This document shows positions 36,669 to 44,500 of a stretch of 64,000 nucleotides of DNA, in pieces. The position numbers were made by a program, and so were the translations under genes. The notes under the pieces are model-generated. The model was not told the DNA's origin and ran no database searches. It saw only the letters and a program-made list of their open reading frames with translations. Source of the DNA: a bacterium (GTDB lineage Bacteria > Bacteroidota > Ignavibacteria > Kapaibacteriales > UBA2268); NCBI GenBank assembly GCA_030431515.1, contig JAUIIX010000007.1, positions 1-64,000 of the forward strand. Reading direction: 5' to 3'. Each line of letters opens with the position of its first letter. Position 1 is the stretch's first letter.

Positions 36669-37031
36669 TTAAGTTCTTAATATCTTTTCCATTTTCCAAC
36701 CTTTAGCCAACTCATCAACCAATTTATCTAAATATCTAACTTTTTTTGTTAAAGCCGTTTCAATTTCTTCAATCCTATAAGCACAAATAACTCCTTTAAT
36801 TAGATGTGCCTTAGGATTTAAAATTGCAATTTCAAAAAAAGTTTCAAAAGTTACATTTTCATCTATTAATTCGAATAGTTTCTTATCATTAAAAGAAGTT
36901 AACCATTCTATAACTTGGTGCAACTCCTCAATTGTACGACCTTTCTTCTCAACTTTACTCACATAATGAGGGTAAATGGAAGCGAAGGTCATTTTTGCGA
37001 TTCTTTCATCATGTTCAGGTGTTGTATTCAT
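36669..37031 (-). CDS. DUF2200 family protein
   Basis: 120 residues, typical DUF2200 length. Conserved stretches are HDERIAKMTFASIYPHYVSK, KKGRTIEELHQVIEWLT, TFFEIAILNPKAHLIKGVIC and YRIEEIETALTKKVRYLDKL. It is a small soluble cytoplasmic protein of unknown function, well conserved across bacteria. It is transcribed toward the AlbA_2 gene, with a start 38 bases after the small membrane-protein gene, so the two may share a transcript. Confidence 0.88.
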   Translation of the reverse strand: MNTTPEHDERIAKMTFASIYPHYVSKVEKKGRTIEELHQVIEWLTSFNDKKLFELIDENVTFETFFEIAILNPKAHLIKGVICAYRIEEIETALTKKVRYLDKLVDELAKGWKMEKILRT

Positions 37032-37070
37032 TTTAATTATATTATTAAATTCGCTGTTTTTTATTGCCGG

Positions 37071-37304
37071 TCAAATTAACCCTTTCTTCTTATGTAATTC
37101 ATAAAGTAAATTGCCACTTGATACACCTACTAATAAAGCAACTACAAATGCTACTATTACATCGCCCAAATCTGCACCATCAAATACCAATGAATAACCA
37201 GCTAATTGCAATACAAACATTAATGCAAATTCAATACCCATAGCTCGTAGTCTAGATTTATAAACAAAGTCTGAATACTTTGAAAAAAATGTTTTGATAC
37301 TCAT
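37071..37304 (-). CDS. Small inner-membrane protein
   Basis: 77 residues from ATG 37304; an earlier in-frame start at 37346 adds 14 residues ahead of it and looks less likely. A basic N-terminal segment (FSKYSDFVYKSRLRAMG) precedes two hydrophobic segments (about 24-41 and 46-64), and a charged tail (LHKKKGLI) ends it. I do not recognise the family. It resembles small two-helix membrane proteins common in Bacteroidota. It probably shares a transcript with the DUF2200 gene downstream. Confidence 0.6.
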   Translation of the reverse strand: MSIKTFFSKYSDFVYKSRLRAMGIEFALMFVLQLAGYSLVFDGADLGDVIVAFVVALLVGVSSGNLLYELHKKKGLI

Positions 37305-37375
37305 AATATTTAAGATAAATTGAAAAATACTTTTGTTTAGCTTCAAACAAAATTAGTAAATATTTTAATAAAAAC

Positions 37376-37403
37376 AAAAAAAAGCCCTAACATCTGTCAG
37401 GGC
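37376..37403 (-). terminator. Orphan terminator, near-copy of the one after the transaldolase gene
   Basis: GCCCT...AGGGC hairpin with a T run on the minus strand. It is almost identical to 42656-42685, but no minus-strand gene lies upstream of it here. The rest of 37347-37505 is featureless AT-rich sequence. Confidence 0.6.
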
Positions 37404-37649
37404 AATTTTAAATCTTTTACCATTTTTTAAATATAATTCATAATTTTTTAGTTTTGTTTTATTTAAGAAGATTACTAAGTTTGTATTTTACATTTTAAGA
37501 ATTAAGATATAATAAATTTAATTTCAAATATTATTTTCAAAAAAGTATTAGTATCAATATTTATTGTTGCGATACTATCCCCCCTTAATTTAACAGAATT
37601 AACGCTTTATCTTTACAAATCGGCTGTTAGAAGAGAAATCAAACAACAT

Positions 37650-38048
37650 GTGATTTCTAATGATTACCACCTTAATTATATTGTATTTAACTTTTCAAAT
37701 CTTGAATATCAAAATGAATTAGAGTGGGTGAATGATAAAGAATTTATTTACCAATCTTTTATGTATGATGTGATTAGTATTAGTATATCTAAAGAAATAG
37801 TTCAAATAAAATGTATTAAAGATAAATTTGAAAGTTTATTTAAAGATTATTTTTCTAAATATGTATCAAATCAAAGACCTAATAAAAGTAAAAACCTTTC
37901 ATTCTCGCTTTCTGAATTATTAAAATTTAAGTATATTCAATTCAAGAAGATTAATCTATTAAATAGTTTTTTTGAAATTGAACATTTATCATATTCAGTT
38001 TTTAAATTGAATAAAATATTTATTAATATTCCTTCTCCTCCCCCCTAA
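37650..38048 (+). CDS. Hypothetical protein upstream of a TonB receptor; real N-terminus probably further upstream
   Basis: 132 codons from a GTG. The same frame is open back to 37506 and encodes a plausible start (FKKVLVSIFIVAILSP, then LYLYKSAVRREIKQHV) with one hydrophobic segment, but no ATG, GTG or TTG introduces it. Either ATT near 37533 is used or the start has been lost. The body (LEWVNDKEFIYQSFMYDVIS) resembles a family of short Bacteroidota proteins that precede TonB-dependent receptors. It ends in PSPPP. It lies 48 bases before the receptor gene. Function unknown; a link to metal or cofactor uptake would be inference. Confidence 0.6.
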   Translation: MISNDYHLNYIVFNFSNLEYQNELEWVNDKEFIYQSFMYDVISISISKEIVQIKCIKDKFESLFKDYFSKYVSNQRPNKSKNLSFSLSELLKFKYIQFKKINLLNSFFEIEHLSYSVFKLNKIFINIPSPPP

Positions 38049-38096
38049 TTTTATCCTAAAATATTAAGTTTATAGAAATTTAAAGGGATTAAAATA

Positions 38097-40280
38097 ATGA
38101 TGAAATTTATTTTAATTTATTTTTTTCTAACTTATTTATGTCTTCCTAATGATTTAAGGCAAGTTCATTTAAATGATTTTACAAAAAATCAATTAATTAA
38201 CGTCTATTCTCTTTGCGATTTGAGTAAAGAAAATATTCTAAAATCTTTAGATAGTAATAAAAACACTGAATGTGATTCATTTATGATTATTAATAAATAT
38301 AATGATAGTTTACTTATTAATAAGATTGAACTAATTAGTCTTTTTCAAAATATTGAATTAGCTAATAAGGAATATGAATCAGCAGAAGTTATGGTAAGTT
38401 CAGAAAGAAGTAATTTAATATTAAGTTCATTAAATAACAAAGTGTTAAAAATCACAAACCAAAACTATTCAAACACATCAGATATTAGTAAAATATTAAC
38501 TAATATCAATGGAGTTGCTATGATTTCAACCAGTCCTGGTAGTACAAAGCCAGTGATAAGGGGACTTTATGGGAATAGAATACTTACATTATTTAATGGA
38601 CTTAAATTTGACAATCAGCAGTGGCAAGATGAACACGGAATGAATTTGAATAAACTTGGTGTTGATTATGTTAATATAATTAAAGGACCAGCATCAATTA
38701 TTTATGGTTCAGAAGCATTGGGTGGGATAATTGATATTGTGGATATTGGGAAGAATAAAATACCTAAATCAGAAAAATCTGTTTGTATGAATTTACATAG
38801 CAATACAGGTGGAGCTGAATTAGAATATAATAGTTCTAATTTATATAAAAACTCATGGTTTAATATTTTTACTTCGCTTATTTCGCATAGTGATTATAAT
38901 GACGGAAATGGCAATCGAGTTCTTAATAGTAGATTTAGTAATTTTAATTTCAAAACAAATTATGGATTTATAAAAAATAATTGGAAATCAGTTTACTTAT
39001 TTAATTCTAATTATTCATTAAATGGTTTTATATTTAATGATTATGAAAGTTTTACAAGTATTGATAATAGATGGTCAAAGTTAATGAACGGACCTCATCA
39101 TATTGTCAATTTGAATAACTTTTCCAATTTGAACTCTATTCATTTAGATAAATCGTCTTTAGATATTAATTATTCATTAAAGACAAATTATAGAGCTGAA
39201 AATGAAGGTGGTAATGAACTTAGTTTGAAAATGCTTCAATTAAGTTCTCAGATTCATTTGATTTATAATTATAAATTAGATGATATTTATTCATTTTTAA
39301 TTTCTTCTAATAGTAATTTGTTGAAAAACACAAACTATGGAAAAAGAAAAATAATTCCTAACGCAATGGCTTTTGAATCTAATATAGCTGGGGTTTTAAA
39401 AGCAAACTTCAACTTTATAGTAGCTGAGCTTGGCATAAGCCAAGGATATTCTCAAATTAATTCTCTTTATACTAATGGAGTAAATTCTGAAGAAAAGGAT
39501 TTAGATCCATTTTTTCAGAGGAGATATTTTAATAATATTATGTTTGGATTTAATTATTTCAAAGATAATTTTAATTGTAATTATAATATCTCATCTGGGA
39601 TTAGAGTACCAAATTTAGTTGAGCTATCTTCTAATGGATTGCACGAAGGAGTTTACGTTTATGAAATAGGCGACCCTAATTTAGAAAATGAAAAATCTAT
39701 AAATAATAATTTAGATCTAAATTTTAATTTTGATAATTTTTCACTTAATGGTTCCTTATTTTTTAATAAAATAAAAAACTTCATTTATCTAAAAAGTAAA
39801 GATGGCGATTGGTTTGGTTTTCCAATTCAGGAGTTCATACAAAAAACTGCTAATTTATACGGAGGAGAACTCCAGTTGGAATGTAAGAATATTTTAAAAA
39901 ACACTAATATTGTTCTTGCTTACTCCAACATAAGTGGTGTATTTAAAGGTAATAGTTATCTTCCATTTATACCAGCAAATTCATTAAAATTTGAAGTAAA
40001 ATTTACTAAAATTTTTAATGATAATTTTCTAATTAAGACATATTTGAAGGACAATTATGTCTTTGAACAAACTAAGTTCAGCTCTTACGAAAGCTATACT
40101 TCTTCATATAATTTAATAAATATTGGAATAGATTTTAATTGGGATAATAAATATCAAATTCAATTAAATTCTACAAATCTTTTAGATGTACAATATTTTG
40201 ATAATTTATCCAGATTGAAGTATTTTGGCTATTACAATCAAGGAAGAGTTGTTACTTTAACATTTTTATACAATTATTAA
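38097..40280 (+). CDS. TonB-dependent outer-membrane receptor
   Basis: 727 residues: signal peptide MMKFILIYFFLTYLCLP, an N-terminal region with a TonB-box-like stretch (SAEVMVSSERSN near 100), a plug domain (TSDISKILTNINGVAMIS, PVIRGLYGNRILTLFNGLKF, DYVNIIKGPASIIYGSEALG; about 120-220) and a 22-strand type barrel ending in an aromatic C-terminal strand (VVTLTFLYNY). It has an ELANKEYES segment before the plug, as in metal/copper-type receptors of Bacteroidota. The ligand cannot be read; metal or a small cofactor is most likely. It is preceded by AAAGGG and followed after 12 bases by a lipoprotein gene, so the three genes form an uptake operon. Confidence 0.88.
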   Translation: MMKFILIYFFLTYLCLPNDLRQVHLNDFTKNQLINVYSLCDLSKENILKSLDSNKNTECDSFMIINKYNDSLLINKIELISLFQNIELANKEYESAEVMVSSERSNLILSSLNNKVLKITNQNYSNTSDISKILTNINGVAMISTSPGSTKPVIRGLYGNRILTLFNGLKFDNQQWQDEHGMNLNKLGVDYVNIIKGPASIIYGSEALGGIIDIVDIGKNKIPKSEKSVCMNLHSNTGGAELEYNSSNLYKNSWFNIFTSLISHSDYNDGNGNRVLNSRFSNFNFKTNYGFIKNNWKSVYLFNSNYSLNGFIFNDYESFTSIDNRWSKLMNGPHHIVNLNNFSNLNSIHLDKSSLDINYSLKTNYRAENEGGNELSLKMLQLSSQIHLIYNYKLDDIYSFLISSNSNLLKNTNYGKRKIIPNAMAFESNIAGVLKANFNFIVAELGISQGYSQINSLYTNGVNSEEKDLDPFFQRRYFNNIMFGFNYFKDNFNCNYNISSGIRVPNLVELSSNGLHEGVYVYEIGDPNLENEKSINNNLDLNFNFDNFSLNGSLFFNKIKNFIYLKSKDGDWFGFPIQEFIQKTANLYGGELQLECKNILKNTNIVLAYSNISGVFKGNSYLPFIPANSLKFEVKFTKIFNDNFLIKTYLKDNYVFEQTKFSSYESYTSSYNLINIGIDFNWDNKYQIQLNSTNLLDVQYFDNLSRLKYFGYYNQGRVVTLTFLYNY

Positions 40281-40292
40281 GGAAAAACAAAG

Positions 40293-40700
40293 ATGAAAAA
40301 TCTAATTAAAATAGCATTATATGCAATATTATTATCTACTTTATTCGCTTGTGATAGTGAAGACGAATCTGATGAAATGTCAATTAATTTTGAAAATGAA
40401 TCCGCTTATACCTTTGAAGATTCAAGTTTGGACTTAAATGATACTTTAAGAGTAAAAATCGAAGCTGAGACCGAAAAATCATCAGACCCATTAATTAAGT
40501 TTTCAATAACTGAATCTATTAATGATGCAAAGCCAGTAACAATTATTAACAATAAAATCAATACTTCTAAGTATGAATATATATTTGAGAAAGTATTGAG
40601 TGAAGGATTTGAGTCAGGTGATAATGTGCATTATGTATTTACAATTTCAAATAAAGATGGGATTATAAAACAAAGAAAACTGAATATACTTATAAAGTAA
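40293..40700 (+). CDS. Putative lipoprotein of the TonB-receptor operon
   Basis: 135 residues with a clear lipoprotein signal (MKNLIKIALYAILLSTLFAC, Cys20), then an acidic linker (DSEDESDEMS) and a small beta-sandwich-like domain with alternating hydrophobic residues (DTLRVKIEAET to the C-terminus). I do not recognise a family. The position directly after a TonB receptor suggests a surface accessory lipoprotein for substrate capture. A strong terminator follows nine bases after the stop. Confidence 0.72.
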   Translation: MKNLIKIALYAILLSTLFACDSEDESDEMSINFENESAYTFEDSSLDLNDTLRVKIEAETEKSSDPLIKFSITESINDAKPVTIINNKINTSKYEYIFEKVLSEGFESGDNVHYVFTISNKDGIIKQRKLNILIK

Positions 40701-40708
40701 ATATTCAT

Positions 40709-40731
40709 GGGAGGCAATGCCTCCCTTTTTA
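40709..40731 (+). terminator. Terminator of the TonB-receptor operon
   Basis: GGGAGGC-AAT-GCCTCCC hairpin followed by TTTTTA. Confidence 0.9.
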
Positions 40732-40766
40732 TTTTAAACTGCTATTTCAAAATATACTACAGTTAC

Positions 40767-40795
40767 AAAAAAAAGCTCTAAAATAAAATTAGAGC
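40767..40795 (-). terminator. Orphan hairpin with minus-strand T run
   Basis: GCTCTAA / TTAGAGC arms. On the minus strand eight T residues follow. No minus-strand gene lies upstream, so its partner is unknown. The remaining 40796-40972 is AT-rich with nothing recognised. Confidence 0.45.
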
Positions 40796-40972
40796 AATTT
40801 TTAAATATTAAATAATATTTTTTTAAAATAATTTTTCTCGTTATATTGTGTTTTAAATATTTGTAACTTGTAAAAAATATTATAAAACTAAGTGAAGTTT
40901 AAAATTTAAAATTACATATTGAAGTATAAATAATAATTTACAATATAGTAATAAAAGAGAAAACTAATTAAT

Positions 40973-42268
40973 TTGAAAGAAAATAATCGAATAGAATATA
41001 AAGTAGAACTAACACCAGAAGTTGATTTAGAAAAAGAAGTAATAGCTTTTCTAAATTATGGTGAAGGTGGTTTAGTCTATATTGGTATAGATAAGATAGG
41101 AAATATTATTGGTGTACAAGATTCAGATTCTTTAATGTTAAAAATTAAAGATAGAATTAAGAATAATATTTCACCATCTGCAATGGGTTTGTTTGATGTA
41201 ATATTAGAAGAAAAAGAAAATAAAGAGGTATTTAAAATAATTATTGCCAGCGGAAGTGAAAAACCTTATTTTAAAAAGAAATTTGGAATGACTGAAAAAG
41301 GAAGTTATATTAGAATTGGTAGTGCTTCGGAACCTATGCCACAAGCAATGATAGATAAACTATTCGCATCAAGAACAAAAAATTAAATAAGTAAGATAAA
41401 ATCTCCAAGACAAGATTTATCCTTTGAGCTACTTCGTATTTATTACCAAGAAAAGAGTAAACCTCTAAATAAACAATTCAAAAAAAATTTAGAACTTTTA
41501 AATGAAGATGGGTATTTGAATTATGTATCATATTTACTTTCTGATGAAAATAATTTTTCTGTAAAGGTGGCAAAGTATAAAGGATTGACACGTTCAATTT
41601 TAATTGAAAGTAATGAATATGGTTACTGTTCGTTAATAAAATCAACAAAAAATGTATTAAATAAAATCGATATTGAGAATAAAACTAATTCAACTATTAC
41701 TTCAAAAAATCGACATGATGAAAGGTTATGAAATGCCATCGCATTACGAGAAGCAATAATAAATGCATTTGTGCATAGTGATTTTACAAAAGAAGTACCT
41801 CCAAAATTTGAAATATTTGATGATAGAATAGAAATTACATCTACGGGTTCACTTCCTGACGGATTAAGTCAAGATGAGTTTTTTGAAGGTTATTCTATAC
41901 CACGAAATAAGGAAATAATGAGAGTATTCAAAGACCTAGAGTTAGTGGAGCAATTAGGTTCAGGTATTCCAAGAATATTAGATACTTATGATAAAAATTG
42001 TTTCAATTTCACTGAAAACTTTTTGCGAATGACTTTTATGAAGGGTGGTCAAGAGGGTGGTCAAGAAGGTGGTCAGAAATTTAAATTAACAGATAGGCAA
42101 ACAGAAGTTTTAAATATCATAATAATAAATCCAAAAATCTCACGAAGAGAATTATCAGTAAAGTTAAAAATTAATGAATCTGCTATACAAAAGCATCTCA
42201 ATGCCTTAAAAAAGAAAAAGAAAATAATAAGAGATGGAGAAACAACTGGTAAATGGATAATACTATGA
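40973..42268 (+). pseudogene. AlbA_2/ATPase-type regulator interrupted by two in-frame stops
   Basis: One continuous reading frame of about 432 codons, from TTG 40973, is broken by TAA at 41384-41386 and TGA at 41729-41731; there is no frameshift. Part 1 is the AlbA_2 domain (KVELTPEVDLEKEVIAFLNY, SYIRIGSASEPMP). Part 2 begins SKIKSPRQDLSFELLRIYYQ. Part 3 carries the GHKL-type ATPase region (NAIALREAIINAFVHSDF, LEQLGSGIPRI-like VEQLGSGIPRILDTY), a GGQEGGQEGGQ linker and a winged helix (ISRRELSVKLKINESAIQKH). Family alignment suggests Ser (TCA to TAA) and Trp (TGG to TGA) at the stops. Recent inactivation is likely. Confidence 0.82.
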
Positions 42269-42340
42269 TAAATTTATTTGATATCAGCCAAATACAATAA
42301 CAGTAACAATAAAATCAATAATATCCATTTTATTAATAAA

Positions 42341-42600
42341 AAAGCTTTCAATTTCACTGAAAACTTTTTACGAATAACTTTTATGAAGGGTGGTCAAGTT
42401 ACCGAACAAGTTTAAAATTGATTAAAATAATAGAGAAGAAAGAATATTCAAATGTAGAACTAATGTAACTTGTTGAAATAAAGCATAAACCTACATTTTA
42501 TACAACTATTTACAACCTGCTATTGAATTTGAATTGATTGACTTTATAATACCGAATAAACCAAATAGTAGTAAACAGAAATATAACTTACAGAGTTAAG
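42341..42600 (+). pseudogene. Degraded C-terminal remnant of a second regulator of the same family
   Basis: It begins with a near copy of the paralogue upstream (42346-42398 matches 42001-42053 with two differences): FNFTENFLRITFMKGGQ, then VTEQV. In other frames follow IEKKEYSNVELM, IKHKPTF, and finally QPAIEFELIDFIIPNKPNS-type sequence ending KQKYNLQS. These match the VTEQVTEQV, KHRPTF and IPDKPNSxKQKYRL tail of AlbA_2/ATPase regulators. Several frameshifts are needed to join them. Confidence 0.7.
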
Positions 42601-42655
42601 TAAAAATTACAAATAATATCTACCCATTTTAAATTCCTTTATATAAAAACAACAT

Positions 42656-42685
42656 TACAAAAAAAGCCCTAACATCAGTCAGGGC
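42656..42685 (-). terminator. Terminator of the transaldolase-like gene
   Basis: GCCCT / AGGGC hairpin and, on the minus strand, a T run, 35 bases past the stop codon. Confidence 0.85.
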
Positions 42686-42720
42686 AATTTAAAAATTCAG
42701 AAAGATAAAATATAATCTAA

Positions 42721-43386
42721 TTACTTACCAGCTTTTGCTGCTTTCATTTTTTCATAATCAGCTACAAATGCTGCAACACCAGAATCAGTTAGTGGATGCT
42801 TTAAAGATTGCATTAGCACATTGTAAGGTACTGTTGAAATATGAGCTCCGCTACGTGCTGCATCTAAAAGGTGCATTGGGTGGCGAATCGAAGCCGCAAT
42901 GATTGAAGAATCATACTCGTTTACATTCCAAATCTCGCAAATATCGTCTAATACGTCTGATGAATTCATTCCGATATCGTCTAATCTACCCATAAATACA
43001 GAAACATAAGTCGCACCGGCATTATTAGCAGCAATTGCTTGTGTTGGAGAAAATACTAATGTTACATTAGTAGGTATTCCACGCTTTGCAAGTTCGCTTA
43101 CAGCTCCTAAGCCAGATGGTAACATAGGTATTTTGATTGTTGCTTCAGGAAACCATGATAAAATATCTTCAGCTTCTTTTAGCATCTCGTCAGTTTTCAA
43201 AGAGTTAACTTCTACTGATAAATGTCCACCAACAGTTGCATATATTTCTTTGATAATATCCTTTACATCTTTTTTAGGGTCTTCTTTCGCTAATAAAGAG
43301 GGGTTAGTAGTAACTCCAGATATAAAACCATAAGATGCACATTCTCTAATATGACTTAGATTTGCTGTATCGATATATAATTCCAT
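42721..43386 (-). CDS. Transaldolase / fructose-6-phosphate aldolase family protein
   Basis: 221 residues, the short TalC/FSA length. It is a TIM barrel starting MELYIDTANLSHI, with GVTTNPSLLAKE, the Schiff-base Lys85 in ATIKIPMLPSG, NVTLVFSPTQAIAANNAGAT, VSVFMGRLDDIG and HISTVPYNVLMQSLKHPLTD. It would transfer or cleave dihydroxyacetone units in the pentose phosphate pathway. Short members act either as transaldolases or as fructose-6-phosphate aldolases, and the sequence alone does not separate them with certainty. It is a single gene with its own terminator. Confidence 0.92.
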   Translation of the reverse strand: MELYIDTANLSHIRECASYGFISGVTTNPSLLAKEDPKKDVKDIIKEIYATVGGHLSVEVNSLKTDEMLKEAEDILSWFPEATIKIPMLPSGLGAVSELAKRGIPTNVTLVFSPTQAIAANNAGATYVSVFMGRLDDIGMNSSDVLDDICEIWNVNEYDSSIIAASIRHPMHLLDAARSGAHISTVPYNVLMQSLKHPLTDSGVAAFVADYEKMKAAKAGK

Positions 43387-43454
43387 TTGTTTTCCCAGTT
43401 TGATTTTTATAATTTACAAAATTACTAAATTCTAACAAATTTACAATTAGTGTT

Positions 43455-44222
43455 TTATATTAAATTCTCATCTGCATAATATTTCATTGCATTATATAAG
43501 AATTTAGCAAATTCTGGATTTTCTTCCTCACCGATTTTTGTATATCGGCTGTCGTCTATGTATAGTTTTCCTAATCCTAGATACTTATCTTTATCTATCT
43601 TTTGATAATCCTTTATTCCCCAGAATATTTTAATCATTTTGTAATGTTCCTTCATTAATTTTTGAACTTCCATTGATTTAGGAATTTCATTAGAAATTTT
43701 AGATAATTGAATCCAAAGAGTATTAAAATCTTGTTTAAGTTTTGTAAAATCTTTCTTATCCATCTTAATTAAAGACTTTTCAGATTTTAATACCTCATCT
43801 TCCCAATTCCAAAGAGCTTCTTCTCTGTATTCTTTAGCTTCTTGGTGGTTAAATCCTTCGTATAATTCATCTATATTCATACTATTACCTTTTTTTAAAT
43901 TTTTAATTGTATTTTCTACTGTTTTAATTATTCTTTCAAGTTTTGTTTTTTGAGAATATAAAATCTCCTTTTGAGTTTGAAAAGATTTGACAGGGTCAAA
44001 GTCATCATCATCTAAAATTAATTTTATATCTTTTAGTTTAAAACCTAATTCCTTATAAAATAGAATATGCTGAAGTTTTAGTAAATCTTCTTCATTATAA
44101 TACCTATATTTAGATTCTCTAATTTCCGTTGGTAATAACAATTCTATTTGCTCATAATATCTTAAAGTTCTAACACTTACGCCAGATTTTTTGGCTAAAT
44201 AACCGATTTGATATAGTAACAT
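43455..44222 (-). CDS. MerR-family regulator with TipAS ligand-binding domain
   Basis: 255 residues. The N-terminal MerR winged helix reads YQIGYLAKKSGVSVRTLRYY, with YRYYNEEDLLKLQHILFYKE. A dimerisation coiled coil (about 75-110) follows, then a TipAS-like alpha-globin-type domain (about 115-255: NHQEAKEYREEALWNWEDEV, YLGLGKLYIDDSRYTKIG, FAKFLYNAMKYYADENLI). TipA-type proteins bind cyclic thiopeptides and similar toxic ligands and activate efflux or protective genes. The regulated target is not evident. The 278 bases between this gene and the divergent pyrophosphatase gene are the only nearby control region. Confidence 0.9.
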   Translation of the reverse strand: MLLYQIGYLAKKSGVSVRTLRYYEQIELLLPTEIRESKYRYYNEEDLLKLQHILFYKELGFKLKDIKLILDDDDFDPVKSFQTQKEILYSQKTKLERIIKTVENTIKNLKKGNSMNIDELYEGFNHQEAKEYREEALWNWEDEVLKSEKSLIKMDKKDFTKLKQDFNTLWIQLSKISNEIPKSMEVQKLMKEHYKMIKIFWGIKDYQKIDKDKYLGLGKLYIDDSRYTKIGEEENPEFAKFLYNAMKYYADENLI

Positions 44223-44500
44223 ATTTAATTCCTGTTAAATAATAATTAAAAATATAGGATATGACGATAGGTAAGTGTCAAGTTTTTTATAAATTTTTTT
44301 TCAAAAAGTTCTATTTATTACTGATTAAAACATTGGAATTTGCAATTATTTTTCTATATAACTAATATAAATAAAGATAATAGAAAGTAAAAAAATAATT
44401 AAAATATTGTAAAATTAAAATCTTATAGTTAAATTGCGAACTTATTTTTTGAATTTAGAAAATATAATTAACTAATTTTTTCAGTAAACATTGTTGTATA

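Noticed and set aside
41729-41731. UGA read as tryptophan (alternative genetic code) in the broken AlbA_2 gene
   Set aside because: Many intact genes here use TGA as stop, including ATGA overlaps at 901-904 and 34410-34413, and the same gene also has a TAA. Nonsense mutation is simpler.
33562-42600. Integrated prophage or conjugative element
   Set aside because: No integrase, terminase large subunit, portal, relaxase or attachment repeat is seen. The region looks like a mosaic of accessory genes.
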